Shown here piece after piece: positions 31,460 through 43,611 of a DNA stretch of 64,000 nucleotides (position 1 is the stretch's first letter; each line of letters opens with the position of its first letter). This DNA comes from Ganoderma boninense. Taxonomy: Eukaryota > Basidiomycota > Agaricomycetes > Polyporales > Polyporaceae. Under the pieces are notes generated by a model. That model made no database searches. It was not told where the DNA came from and saw nothing but the letters and a program-made list of their open reading frames with translations. The DNA is taken from assembly GCA_002900995.3 (NCBI GenBank), contig CM035313.1, positions 62,001 to 126,000 of the forward strand, written 5' to 3'. A program made the translations under genes and the position numbers.

Positions 31460-34400
31460 CTTGCCTTCATCCTGCGCTAGCCACGTCGGTTTCCCTTGGC
31501 CACATTCCATCCGTGGTATAGTGGCGCAATGTTGTCATTTTTTGCTCTCGTCGTTGAACCCCGCCGCATTCAATTCCGCAACTCTCTATGTAGACAATCG
31601 CTACCGTCCCTCTTAACTGTTGTCAGTTATTGTAAGACCGAAACACATGATAATAATTGCCTCTATCCTCGTTGGAGTGCTGCGCGACCATCCGTTGTCC
31701 GCCCACATGATACCCCAGATGGCCCTCGGACGTATTGTCGTTTTGTGGTTGTATTCGTATGCTAGCACCCCAGCCTCCACAACTGGGACGACGGCGGGCA
31801 AGGAGTCATCACAAAACATGAAACCACCACGTCACGCCACATCAATCAATCTTCGGGCGAAAGACGAGCCTCGCACTGGGCGCACCCCCAAGCCGAACGA
31901 GGGAGTTGCGTGCGTTGGTCGACGCAAGGAGTTGTACCCAGCAGACACTTCCGAAGGAGCTCCCCCGAAAATCGGCAACACAAGAGCTACTTCGCCGATC
32001 ACTAAGTGTCTGAGGAAACGGTGTGCTCACAGACGGCTACAAGCCGGATCCCCTTGCTCCCTGTTACAGTGGCTGGCATTTGCAGAATGTCAGTAGCTGC
32101 AGGGCCTTGTACGTGGGCCTGAGCGCAGACTCCTTGCAATGATGGCCGGTCTAATTTTAGTGAGCTGTACGGCGAAGATGAAAAGGATCCCAAGACGTAC
32201 ATCCCTTACCCTCGCCTCCCGAAGCTCGCACACGCCCTTCAGTGTAGCTACCGCTACTGGTTCCGAGATTGAAGGCGACAAAAATTCTTGTTTTCATCAG
32301 AAGCCCAGTTTGTATCCCTGAAACGAGGAAAGGCAGGGAACGTTGCTTCCTGTGCGAACCTGTGGTGAAGAGACATCGGTGGGCCGTCGGTGGTATGCTA
32401 ACCTATGTCTACCTTCCAAGGATCGTGCGAGTGCAGTTCGTTGGCCTTCCTTGAGGCGTTGTCAAGTACTGTTATCCTCACATAACGATCAATGTTTACG
32501 TCCGGTGGACCATAGAGCGACACAGACCGAACTATTTTGAAGGGTCAAGGGTGCTATAAATGCTAACAATGGCGACTGCAAAAAAATTAGATCATTAGCG
32601 GAAACACGTTCGAGCTGTAAAAACATCAACCCTCACAGCTTGCGACAGTAGATGCACATGCCCGAGCACGTTCTCAAAACCTTCTCGTCGCTCAGGTAGG
32701 GAATTTGAAACAGCACGCTGGCTCAGCAGAAGTGCCCTTTTACACATTTGAGCCAATCGCGGTCGAACGTGCGGGAGATGCTAGAGAGGTGTCGTCTGCG
32801 ATCTGGCGCAAGGACCACTGCGTTCAGGTGTCCGCGTCCAAGTGCACGACGACTTATCTACAAGGCCGAGATGGGGAGAACGCCAAGTCGACTGATACGA
32901 CAGTATCACTCACCTTAAAATATGCAGCATCCCACCCTTCCATCCATCCACTCATCCCGCACCGGTGCGCCTCTCCGTTTTCTGCTCCGTCGATGTGTGC
33001 TGTGCGAGCCCCTATGAGGTGAGTCGCAATGTCATGGACCGGTTGTAGGATAGACGACCTTGACCTGGAGTTTGAGCCAGATGGACCCTGTTCTCTGGCG
33101 GGAGTAGATGTTTTCAGGAGGACGTAAGGACAGGGGAGGACGTAAAGGACGTAAAGACAGGCCCGGAGGAGGACGAGGAACCATGCTACCTGGATCGGGT
33201 GGTCATGGTCAAAAAGGCTCAACGCCGCATGCGATACAGGGTACGTGCCTTCGTCGGTGGTTGAACACCCCATGTTCATCGTATTACCGAAGAAGCGGCC
33301 GCAGGATGAGATAGAGCTTGGACTCGGACTCCGAGTCGGAGACTGCGGCGGACGGAATCATACCTTAGCTGGCGTCTCCTCCGAAAGCTTGGCATCTCCG
33401 AGCCGGGGAAAGCCGATGGGAAAGTTGATTTTTCCCACTCGGCCGCGGCGTCCCCGCCGGCCGCGACCCCTTTCTTCAGCCCCAACTTGAACGTCCACAC
33501 TTCAGCACACCACTCAATGGTACTCATAGTGGACAGATCGTGAGTCCTGGTTCTGAGGGGAAAGAAGAGGTACTGACGCTTCGGCCCATCATCCGCACAG
33601 ATATCCATGCTGTATTAGGATCGATCTCCTCTACAGATCCAAGTCACAGTAGACGACATGTCTTCATGTCTGGGGACGGGTACGTGTACCCAGTAATCTA
33701 AAAAACACACTTGAAAAGGCAGACCATAGAGACTTCAACGTCGTGGAGCTGGTCCTAATTCCCGGTTTGGATGTTTTGCGAAGTTTCGGGACATGGAGGG
33801 TGGGGATGCACAATTTCGCCAACGCTCGTAAAGGGAATGGGAAGGCGGGGGAGGATCTGGGTTCCGCGTAAGGTAAGTTGGTTTCAAGATGACATGACAC
33901 ACTTTTCGTGCTCCGGGTCGTCATCGCAGGAGATGACGGCGGCCATCCACTCCTCTTCTCCGTGTTTTCCTACATGCCCCTTCACCGTGCAAGCTTAGTG
34001 TCTGATCCTCGCTTCTTTTTTCCAGGTCGCGCTGGCTTCATGTCTTTCCTCTTCATCGAAGCCCTCTGGCCCTCAGCGTTTGGCCTTTTGGTTCGCTGTA
34101 AGTGCCCTCCTTTGCATATTCATTATTGAGGGGTCCGTGCTGATAAGACGTCCGACTGACATATGCATAGGCTTGAAGCTCGTTAATCAACATCGGGCGG
34201 TTTAAACCACGGGACTTGTGGTGTAGGCAACGTAGCTCACTTTCGTTCTCACTCCTGATGAAATGAAAACTTCCCCATTATCTATTCGCCTGAGTTTCCC
34301 CTCTATTCTATGGCTATCCAAGGCTCCGTCATGTCCTATAGTTCCCGGTCCTGTGCTTCATTTGGCCCGCTCTCTCCCGCAACAGTCTGATGAAGCATCG

Positions 34401-35745
34401 GAAGCAGGGACAGGCAAGATATTATCCGTGTGCTGAGGCCACTCTGCAGCATTCAGCCTTCCATGGCGCGCACAGACCACGGAGCCCAACTAGGCAGGAT
34501 AGCGGTATTCGTTGGCCCTGTCTCAGTTGAGCATACGGCGGCGTACGGTGGCGCATCGGTGTGGCAAAGAATCGATGTGGGTACTACGGCGACTGCTAGG
34601 TTATTTCAATCTTACCAAACTTCTCCTTCAGGGGACTCTGCTCTGACGTATCGCTTGCGACAGGCAGAGTATACAGCCTAGATATTCGCCTTCGCATGCA
34701 TGATGAAATACGACTTAGCTTGGAAACAGTAAGTTGCATCGGATACCTCGGCATTTCCTCCATTGTCGGAATAGCACAGGCAACTCGAACGCCTTAAGCA
34801 GCATCGCGTAGCTCACGGTGAACAGGTTCGGGTCTATGGTTGTCGATCCTTCAGCAGAAGGCATGGCGTGTCGTATGTTTACCTCTTCACCCTCAGAATT
34901 CAAATCTAACCTCCCAATAGCGCGACGATGCGATAGGCGACAGTCATAGTCAACCAGAGCGCGTAGGATCAAGGTCTCATTGTGATTTACTAGGATGGTG
35001 ATGCGTACCTAGTATGCACGCCTACAGAACCTTCTTGAAGGACTGCCCAATAAACTGGACCTACGCACGACGCCAGCACCGGGTTGCCCACACGGCCGCC
35101 AGCAGCGGTATCACCATACGCGCGGGATGCTAGTCCATGTGCTCCCCAAGTAGGCGGACTTCGCCATTTTCCCTGCTGAATCCCTCCTCCCCGCTTTTCA
35201 ATCGATGCAACTCAGGCTGCGAACGAAAGCCCGTCAGGTTGGAGGCGGTAGTTGTGTTTCTGGAAGGTCAGATATGACCTCTTCCCTGGTATCTAGCGTC
35301 TGGTAAGAAATATCACTGTGTCACCCTTATTGCGGATCTGATGGTGTCGTTAGCAGCTTGTAATGCCTACGACGCACAATATGATAATAAACGTCTTGTG
35401 CCGGTTATTGTCCTTACTCCTTGCTAGCTCCACCGTTGACAAGCCACGCTGTCTGTAAGTATTTATTTCGCTGTCTTCGTCATTGGTGGATCTCTCACTG
35501 CAGGCGTGTAGATGTCCTTCCACGGTGCCGGCTACCTCGTCCTCGCCGAGAACAACCGGGGTTGAGGCCCATCTCTGCCTTGAAATCCTATCATGTCATT
35601 CCTGCCGTCGTTCTCTGACTTGATCGCTCTGGAAAACTAGCATGTCCCCTGTGCGGCTAGCGCCAGAGAGTCATGCCTGTCGCTATAGCTTGCGCCCCCT
35701 CTCGTTCTCCATCCACATACCTACCGCGCTCTTCCAGCTCCTCAC
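31460..35745. other. 4.3-kb stretch without a supported gene
   Basis: Short open frames on both strands (up to 158 codons at 31,620-32,096, plus), no family motif, no convincing exon chain. Intron-like GT..AG pairs near 34,022 and 35,455 may belong to decayed or unrecognised exons. Confidence 0.45.
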
Positions 35746-36581
35746 ATGGCCCCCCGCCGCCGGCACCCCCGGTGCACCCGTTGCAAGGTTCTCGTGCCGA
35801 TTATCAATGCTCTACCTTTCCCCCGAGGTAGACGTCTGCCAGTTTACTGCACCATGCATCAAGAGGAGGTCCTATCGGAGAAAAGCTTCCGTCGCCCAGC
35901 ACATGCCAGTCGTGCCATCCATTTTAAAAGTGACAGTGCTCTTCATGCTATTGCTACACTATGCCGACCGCTGCTTAGCGTTCATCCCTGATCATTTGGA
36001 GCTCCAGACTCAACTCGTTCTGCATCATTTGATGCGCTCTACCCCAGCCCCCTCAGACGGTCCAGGCTATATCTACGCCCTCGAATTGCAAGGTACTTCT
36101 TCTGACCGTCCTTACATTCGATTGCGCGACTAGTTGGCTTTAGATCACACAAATCCAGACCTTGTGCGTATCAAAGTCGGTCGCACTAACGACGTTTCGC
36201 GTCGTCTCTCGGAGCATCGCTGTCGCTGTCCATCGTCAAAGCCTTCTTTGCTCGGACATCATCCGGCGGAGGCACACCTGCGGGCCACTTACCTCGCTCC
36301 ATACTGCGATCTCCTAGAACGCATGATTCACTGCGAGCTTACCGACCTTGCTGTCAAGTCCCAACCCGCTAGTCGAACTGAATCCCGCCCGCTCTGCGTA
36401 GATTGTTAGTCATTCTCTGCATTCCTCCTTCGACACTTACATATAGATACTAGGTGGTTCCCGCCACATGGAAATATTCACGTTCAAACGCTTACAGGGT
36501 CGGAAATATGGTCAGGAGTGGGCTCTTATCATTCGTCCGATACTGGAGCGATGGGGCCAGTTTGTCTCAGAACATGTCTAA
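35746..36581 (+). CDS. GIY-YIG-type DUF1766 (Mug113/T5orf172-like) protein
   Basis: Exons 35,746-35,929, 35,979-36,092, 36,144-36,404 and 36,454-36,581 splice in phase to 228 residues. Introns are 49, 51 and 49 nt (GTGACA..TTAG, GTACTT..TTTAG, GTTAGT..CTAG). The domain begins GYIYALEL, continues through DLVRIKVGRTNDVSRRLSEH (the GIY..VGR..R core of this nuclease superfamily), a LLERMIHCEL segment with the conserved Glu, and ends CVDCGSRHMEIFTFKRL, the Cys/His box typical of fungal DUF1766. Upstream is a Cys pair and CTMHQEEVL, also seen in the family. Family members are found in fungi and phages; biochemical role is not established. The N-terminus is uncertain: ATG 35,746 is in frame but further exons may exist. 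Confidence 0.75.
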
Positions 36582-37856
36582 GCTGGCTTTTGTCGATGTT
36601 GCTCAGGCTTTCTTCATCCACTCGTAGTCCAGTGCGAGCACGGTCCGGGGCCTGCCAATGGATTAAGCCAGCCCTACTTGGATCCCAGAGAAGCGAATAC
36701 ATTACTCCAGCAGGATCATCTCGAAGGAGAATCGGACATACAAGAAACTTCGAGTATCTAATTGTGATCCCAGGCGTTGAACTGAGATGAGTTAATGTCC
36801 ACAGAAGCCTTCACGAAGTGGACCTCCTGTAAGGCAAACGCATGGTTTGTCGACGTGAAAGACAGGATAAATGGATTTATGGACATGCCTAGTCGAGAAT
36901 ACTAGCATACCTGGTGAACCGTGACGGCGAGTTCGCCTCCGTATTAATCTCGACTTCGTCCATCCTCGGCTACCTCAAGCCCACATCAATCCTCCTGGTG
37001 GCTGTGGCTTACGCTTATATGACTATATAGCTGGGAACCGTCCTTCGCCTCTTGTGACACGAGACACGAAGCTAGGCTCCCCACTAACCCCACAAATATT
37101 CCAGCATTGTAATTATCCTCATTTGGATCGCACAATGTATTCGATGACAAGGGTCCTCATCTAGACTGGGGTCTGGTAAACGATTATCGCAGGGGAGTCA
37201 GGCTGATATACATGACAATCATGTCATAAGTCTGACGTTAAACTGATATGGCGAGATAAGGTCTCGATAAGGGCATTGCTGATATGATCAATCCTGTTTG
37301 GGCGGTAGGGGATAACTCGGCATAGCTAGCTCTGTTCGAAACCCCGATGATCGTTCTTGGGAGACGAAGTGTCTGCGATGCCAACCTGTCGGAATCCACT
37401 TCGTCCGTGGTGGCGTGCTTATTGCAGGCGAGCGCGATCGCGAGCTTGCTGTGACCTTGCGGCGCCATTCTGGAAGTTATTGTTCCGGATATTGACTTTC
37501 TCGTCTTTGCCCGGGCCCGGGGTGCCATGGCTGCTCGGGTTTTGTGCGTGCTTCAGCTGCGATGAGGTAGTCACTATGTTGTACCGCATTTCGTCTACCG
37601 TCGTATACACTCGGTTTGTGAACCCTTTGATGCACATAGTACGGTCCGGAAATTTATGTTGCATGTACAATCCCTTTTCCGCTCTGCTGTCCGAGAGCGC
37701 GCGGTTGTGGTCGATGCCACCGGTGACAGCGTCAGAGCCCCCGGACCCCACAACGCCGGTGTTTCATTGCCTCCGTCTTCGAAAACGTGCAGGTCATGCG
37801 GCTGTGTCCATGGCTTCCGAGTACGCCAGGACGCAGCAGCCCACGATGTTCCCTCA
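36582..37856. other. No gene recognised
   Basis: A plus frame of 189 codons at 37,357-37,926 and a minus frame of 110 codons overlap each other; neither has a recognisable domain. The plus frame ends in the minisatellite. Confidence 0.4.
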
Positions 37857-37915
37857 ACTCGACCTCGCTCTCACCCCGGCCTCGCTCTCATCCCAACCTT
37901 GCTCTCATCCCCAAT
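37857..37915. repeat. Short minisatellite (GACCTCGCTCTCATCCC type), left copy
   Basis: About three ~17-18-bp units based on ACCTYGCTCTCATCCC. The same unit forms a larger array at 55,297-55,515, on the other side of the DIRS-like element. Confidence 0.75.
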
Positions 37916-38413
37916 CTATGTCCTAGCACGCGCTCTGCTACACTGAGGCAGGTGATGAAGGAAAGAAGGGGCACACGCCCAGGATATTATCATGAGGCTG
38001 TAGCTAGAAGACAAGAGGTACTAAGTACTAGTGGGTAGCACAAGTTGTTAGTACTGAGGGCTATGATCACTACTACTTGTCCACAGGTCCTCGTGCAACA
38101 TACTTCTCTGAAAGGGCAGGGAGAGCCTCGCGCCGCGAGGCAGGATCTCGGTGCTTCGCAGGTCTGGGGAGCCGGAGATGCGAGGGCTCGCGCGGCTTGG
38201 GGAGACAGCACAGCCGGCTCCGAGACTGCGCGTCGGTCGAGAACGAGATCCGTGGGAGGCGGCGAGGCTCCGTCGCGCTCTGCGCGATGCTCTGCGGGAA
38301 AGCGGGTGAGCGAGAATCCCCGACCATCAGGAGCGAAGCGACGCTTCGAGCGCTAGGCGCGAATCCCGCATGTACAGGAGCGAGCGAATGGGACTTACGA
38401 AGTGACAACAGAG

Positions 38414-40014
38414 TTAAGAAACTGTGGGAGCAGCTAAGGAGCGTGAGGCGTCAAGAATGCGCCGGTTGAGCTCGGAATAAAGGTGCGGCTGGGCCTGTAA
38501 GTGAGGGGAAAGAACTTGCGCATGCTGACGGAGGTACAGGTGGAAGGAGGAGACAGACTGCCAGCGCCCTTTCGCCATGGCCTCTAAGAAAGGCATGCCG
38601 TTCAGGAGATGCCAGAGGAGGGAACCGATTCGCGCACTGTGGCCCGGCGGCAGATCGACGTCAGCACCGGTTGCGACCACCTTCAGGCGTTTCTGCATGG
38701 CGTGCCCCGTGAGTGGCCTCGTGTCGTTCTTGTGCCTGTAGCTGAACAGGGGCCCGTCGTCCGCCGGATTGTTGACGTGGAGGTGATTCATGAGGGCGGG
38801 CAGCGGATCGCAAGTAGGGAGCGCTGGCTGAGGGATGAAAAAGACGTCTTCACCTTCATGGCGTCGTGTCTTGGTCCACGGGAGAGCAAAGATGTGGGTA
38901 GTGACACCATCACGCACTTCAGTGCATGATGGGAGCGTTGAACATGGACATGGGGGTCGAAACTGGTCAGTGTTTTCAGGACAAACTCTCCTCGGCGGGC
39001 GGTGCACCAGAAGACCGTGAGGAGAGCAGCCCACACCGCTGCATCGAGGGGAGTTTCGAGGTCAAGTCCACCGCGCAGCGCAGTGAGGATCTCTATGGTA
39101 AGCGGAGGCCGTTTTCCACGGCTGGTGGGTGCAAGGCGGTCTGCAGCGCGCAGCATGACTTTGAAGCGCTGCCTGTCAATGTCCCATGCCAGGCCATGCA
39201 GGACATGCCAGGCCTGTAAACCTGACACATAATTGTTGACAGCAGTTGCCGAGTAGGAGCCCACCATGGCGGCCGAGAAGAGCTCCAAGGTGCTCATAGT
39301 GACCGGGGTGCGCTCCTCCTCCATCACCCCGTGAACGTCGCACCACACTTGATAGAGAAGAAGGCCAGCGCCATAAGTTTCTAGTGTGGAATCGGCATAG
39401 CCCAAAGCCAAGGCGTCGAGTACCCGGGCGAGATCGTCGGCGGAGAAGGGAAGCAGATCGCCAGCCCTGGCTTGAACAGCGCGGGCCGAATGTGGCCTCC
39501 ACAAACGCAGACGTTCTTTGGCGAGGCAGTGCGGGCGCAGGACCGAGGGGTTAGGTGTGAGGTGTGCTGGATACGGACGGGGGCGTGCCTTGCTTGGCTG
39601 CGCATGGATGGCGACAGGACTAGTAAGCATCCGGGAGGGCATCCCACCAGAAGATGTCGTCCGCTGCGAGGGATTGCGCGAGATCCTCAGGCTCCTCATT
39701 GAACTTGAGCCGCTCGGCAGGGCTGGGCCCCGCCGGCTTGGCGAGAGGTGTTGGTTTGGCCTGCCGCTGTTCAGTGTCAGTGAGGGGGGCGTTCCAGTCA
39801 ACGAGGAAGGGGGCAACTGCGGGAGGGATTGTGATTGGAGGAAGGAGGAGAGCAGAAGGCGGGTATCGTCCACGGGAAGGCTCGTCTGCAGGGTTGGATG
39901 CGCTGGTGACGTAACGAGCGTGAACCACGACATTTCGTCGCTCGAGAAAGGCTGTGAGCCGCTTGAAGATGAAGTTGACGGCAAGGCTGCGGCTCTTTCC
40001 TTTCTGCCACCCAT
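38414..40014 (-). pseudogene. Tyrosine recombinase of the DIRS-like element, frameshifted
   Basis: The N-terminal core-binding part is in the frame 40,014-38,788 (ALGYADSTLETYGAGLLLYQVWCD, then YVSGLQAWHVLHGLAW). It includes the first catalytic Arg (TARRGEF). The rest, DGVTTHIFALPWTKTR to the end, is in the frame ending at 38,414. It contains GHSARIG (the H-x-x-R pair) and the nucleophile Tyr in FHLYLRQHA. The catalytic set R..HxxR..Y is thus present, but a one-base change near 38,930 splits it between frames. Its first ~130 codons overlap the end of the RT-RNase H frame, so the real start is probably downstream of 39,620. It would cut and rejoin circular cDNA into the genome. Confidence 0.75.
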
Positions 40015-40042
40015 CGACGACTCCAGTGTTGTCTCCGAAGAC

Positions 40043-40111
40043 CTATACAGTGGGCAACATGAAAGTTAGCAGGATGGCGTGAGGGTGCACATAGCTAAAT
40101 GAGTGCCAGAC
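40043..40111 (-). other. Intron in the RNase H coding region
   Basis: 69 nt on the minus strand, donor GTCTGG, a TGCTAAC branch site about 24 bases from the acceptor TATAG. Splicing joins the RNase H Glu segment to the conserved GDNTGVV segment in phase; unspliced, the frame stops at 40,043. Confidence 0.75.
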
Positions 40112-41654
40112 CTTGAAGTGGTGGACATCAGCGTGGATGCGAAGTAAGATAGAGACAAGGAGCTCGAAGCCGACGGCCTCAAGCCAGCCGATGTCCCTGC
40201 CGTCTGAGGGGGACTGCCAGCCAGGAAGGACTCGCCACGCTCGCCAACGTCCAGCAACCACAACAGCGACTCCCACTCCTGAGCTGGCGTCGGAGAAAGC
40301 GTGGCCATCGAAGATTGGGATGGGACGGGGGATGCTTCGACTAACTGAGCCGTGTTTAAGCCTGTGGATCCACCAGTCAAGATCGACTGCCAGTCGTTTC
40401 GGTGGGGATCGAGGGACATGAGGACGGTCGGATGCGACAGCCATGGCAGCCTCCAGCTGGACGAGGTAAGGGCGACCGGCAGGTATGACAAGCGTCGCAT
40501 AGATGAGTTTGCCGTGCAACGACTGTATCTGGTGCAACGTGTGCGTCGGCCGTGTACGGAACTCGTGGAGCACCGCCAGGTACTTGTCGCGCTTCTTTGG
40601 AGCGAGAGCGACACGCCATGCATCCAAGTCCCAGATGAGACCAGTGAACTCAGGCTTGGTGGAGAAGTCCTGGTCCTTGTCACGCTCCCAGACCAAGCCG
40701 AGACGTTGCGAGATGGTGTCGATGTCGTCCAGGATGTATGTGTAACGTTTGTTTTGTGGGGAACGTGTGGAGGAGGCAGAGAGGTCACGGAGGGGAAAAA
40801 GGAAGTCTTCAACAAACTCTTCGACCTGACCATCGGGGAGGAGCCCGCCCGCGTACCACAGACGACCTCCACGATGATGCCGGCCACCGACAGCTTTGAT
40901 GCGTGCACTTGCATCTGCGCGCTTGCGATTGAGTTCCGGAAGGTGTTCGCGCAGGACCCGGATGAATAGGTGATCGTCGACCCATTTGATGAGCGGGCCG
41001 ATGCTGTGAGCCCGCATGATGTCCGCGCCAGCATCTGCAACTGAGCCGTAGACCCCGACGCAAGATCGACCACCGAACATGGCACAAACATCGACGTCAA
41101 ACTCATCATTGCCCGTCCGCACGACAACGCCTGGCCACTGGGAAGGGTGAAGGGGTATGGATCGGAAAGCCTCGGAGATATCGCGAATGGCACCTTGCGA
41201 ACCAGGAGGTAGCATAGCGAGGAGAAGGGACACTGAAGAGAAAGTCCCCCAGGTACAAGGGTACTCGGAGGCGTCAATTGAAGCATTGATGGATGAGATG
41301 CCGGTGGGGCGAGGCGTGTATGGATAGGATAAATTCTGTATGAGACGGAGCATTGTGGGTTTGTGTGGTTTTGGTATGAGCGAGAAAGGAGACGTCTGAA
41401 AAGGACCAAGTACAGATTCAATGATGAGACAAGGGTATGGACCATAATATCGGCCGCGGTCACGCTCCTTCCGTACGAGGTCACGGAAGGCATCATGATG
41501 CAGGGCAATTGTCTGGCTGTTGGGAGGAGTGAAGGACAATGAGATAGGGGGAATGCCAATGTCGAAACCAATGCGCAGGGAGCAGGGAATATGGGGGTAT
41601 CTGGCGAGAAGGCCTGTTGCGCGAAGTTCTCGCTCCCAGCTGTCTGCGTTAAGC

Positions 41655-42151
41655 TGTTACGGACGCATAGTAAGCAGGCTTACTACATCCATACTTTTCC
41701 CTTTCATTACTAAAGACCTATTACATTAAGGAGTAACCACGTACATAGCACCCAGGATACAGCACAGGGACCACAGCCCACAGTAACCAAGTACATAGAT
41801 CACAGTACACAGCCCGCAGTCCACAGCCCGCAGTCCACAGCCCACAGTCCGCAGCCCGCAGTCCACAGCCCACAGTCCGCAGTCCACAGCTCTGAACCTA
41901 TAGTTACGGTCACTACATACATAGCCTGAAACCTTAGGATCCTACATGTATATAAGGGGCGACACCTCAGCAGTGACCCCCCAGTTTTCAGTCTCTTGTC
42001 TATCCAGCTACTGCTCTGCGAGCAGTACCTTCATACCCCTACGTCCTCTAGACCTAACAAGTCTAGTATCCAAACTCTAGTCAGTCACTAGTCTTTGGTC
42101 TAAACGGCCTAACCTATTGAACTGTAAGTCCACTAGGTTAAGGACGTAACA
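41655..42151 (+). repeat. 5' LTR of retroelement 2
   Basis: 497 bp, TGTTACGG..CGTAACA, ends inverted. It contains a GCAGTCCACAGCCC minisatellite (about 41,815-41,890), a TATATAA box (41,949-41,955) and the predicted transcript start (41,983). Confidence 0.95.
41949..41994 (+). promoter_or_regulatory. TATA box and predicted transcript start with self-primer sequence
   Basis: TATATAA at 41,949-41,955; 34 bases further AGTTTTCAGTCT (41,983-41,994) is the exact complement of AGACTGAAAACT at 42,154-42,165, two bases after the LTR. A transcript starting at A41,983 would carry its own primer at its 5' end, as in Tf1 and sushi elements. Confidence 0.75.
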
Positions 42152-42153
42152 TT

Positions 42154-42165
42154 AGACTGAAAACT
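42154..42165 (+). other. Self-primed primer-binding site of retroelement 2
   Basis: AGACTGAAAACT, separated from the LTR by TT, complementary over 12 nt to the predicted RNA 5' end. No TGG-type tRNA site is present. Confidence 0.75.
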
Positions 42166-42379
42166 TTGCGCTCCACCTTTTCAGGTGCAGAGAACCCACA
42201 CCACCAGGGACTGTTGTTATAGCTGTCGGGAGTGCTAGCCACCCGGAACGACACAAGTAACAAAGTCCAGTCGACAACAGTCTGAGACTGTCGCTATAAT
42301 AGTCGGGAGTGCTAGTCACCCGGAACAACTCAAGTAGCGAAGTCAAGAAGACTACATCAGGAGACTGTCACTGTAGTGA

Positions 42380-43318
42380 CGTCTGTATAAAGAAGAACGA
42401 CGTATAACGTCGAACGGAACAAGGAAAGAAGGCACCACGGCAGGTCAAGGACAATTCCAACAAGGATCGTCAAAGGGACCAAAGCCAGGAACACACCTCT
42501 ATAGATTGATTCAAGGCACTCCAACAAACATCTGGGCAGACACATACGGTCACCCCAGACACACAAGGACGTGGCTTAACAGATTCAATCAAGAGAAGAC
42601 GGAAGAAGTGCCTATAGAAGCCAGCTCCACAGTATCAGTGTTTCCACCACCAGTACCGCCCAAAGAAGACGTTAGGCCTGTCATACCAACAGTATATTGG
42701 CAGGAGACCCCAACGAGATCTAGAACACCGGTATTTGGAAAAAGACAGGTGGACAAGCTCCCGGCAATAAAGGAAGAAAGCCCCGAGCAGTCAGGAACTA
42801 TTCTAACTCAAGCCGAGGAAGACATCCTCCGACAGGCCGGAATTGAGTTCAAGAAAGACATAGACGGCATCACAGCCAGGACAATCTTAGCAGCTGCAAG
42901 GAACACAGTTGGGACATCGGTGTCAGGACTATACCACGATCGACAAACCCACAGAAGTCACTCTCATCTTTGGGATTGGGTTGAAGTGGTAACCACCAAC
43001 CTTTCAGAAATCAAAAGATCTTCCACCATCGTTGGACGAAGCCACCAACAAGTGAAGGACCTTCTTGAACACCTGAAGGTAGTTGAAAACACCCTACTCC
43101 ACTGGCAGTTTGAAGATTTGGAAAGACTCGTTTGGACTGAAGACCTATTCCACCGATCACTACTCCAAGGAATCGTTACAGTCAAGAACGCATTACACGA
43201 CCCATCAAACCTCATCGACACCAGAGTGCCACAGGAAATCGAAGTCCTTCGACGACTCATTAACGCGGAACGATACTACAGACAACACCTTAATCGTTCC
43301 TACATCACAAGTCAATGA
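42380..43318 (+). CDS. Pre-gag open frame without any methionine codon
   Basis: 313 codons free of stops, ending at TGA 43,316-43,318. There is no ATG in this frame, and none in any frame from the predicted transcript start (41,983) to 43,314. The readable product has an extended, proline-rich N half (VSVFPPPVPPKEDV) and a C half rich in amphipathic helices (LLEHLKVVENTLLHWQFEDL). No domain recognised. In-frame near-cognate codons include CTG at 42,383 and TTG at 42,506. The final codons overlap the first ATG of the transcript (ATGA at 43,315). It may be a non-AUG-initiated N-terminal Gag-like protein, or a selected scanning leader. Confidence 0.5.
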   Translation, partial: RLYKEERRITSNGTRKEGTTAGQGQFQQGSSKGPKPGTHLYRLIQGTPTNIWADTYGHPRHTRTWLNRFNQEKTEEVPIEASSTVSVFPPPVPPKEDVRPVIPTVYWQETPTRSRTPVFGKRQVDKLPAIKEESPEQSGTILTQAEEDILRQAGIEFKKDIDGITARTILAAARNTVGTSVSGLYHDRQTHRSHSHLWDWVEVVTTNLSEIKRSSTIVGRSHQQVKDLLEHLKVVENTLLHWQFEDLERLVWTEDLFHRSLLQGIVTVKNALHDPSNLIDTRVPQEIEVLRRLINAERYYRQHLNRSYITSQ

Positions 43319-43611
43319 GCCTAGAGTGTATCGGATTCCAACACGCATTCGATACCAAAACTCAAAGAGACTGTCATCGAAATCCATCATCACTCACAAA
43401 GAAGTGGGAATTGTGTGAAAATTTACTGTGTCCACAACGATATCAACGGATCAAGGTAGAAACCAAACTAGGAGGATCACTCAGAACCCCCCAGCCAAGT
43501 CAGGAGGGACCAGTCAAAGCAAAAAATCTATACGGTAAATTTCCGGAAATACTTCCATCACTTAGGACCCCGAAAGGAAGTCCAATCTCAACAACTCCCA
43601 AGAATCCCTAG
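43315..43611 (+). CDS. Small ORF beginning at the first AUG of the transcript
   Basis: 98 codons (MSLECIGFQHAF..), starting in the ATGA overlap with the pre-gag stop. No recognisable domain. It could be translated by termination-reinitiation after the pre-gag frame, or be a decoy uORF. No other ATG occurs before the gag start at 43,754. Confidence 0.3.
   Translation: MSLECIGFQHAFDTKTQRDCHRNPSSLTKKWELCENLLCPQRYQRIKVETKLGGSLRTPQPSQEGPVKAKNLYGKFPEILPSLRTPKGSPISTTPKNP

Noticed and set aside
37357..37926. 189-codon plus frame as a gene
   Set aside because: No domain, overlaps an antisense frame, and its end lies in the minisatellite.
40066..41571. 501-codon open frame overlapping the DIRS RT
   Set aside because: Ser-rich shadow of the RT frame; the frame with VDD and RNase H motifs is the real one.
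41815..41890. CRISPR-like short repeats in the LTR of retroelement 2 (also 52,995-53,100)
   Set aside because: Fourteen-bp GCAGTCCACAGCCC units without spacers; a eukaryotic minisatellite whose copy number differs between the LTRs.
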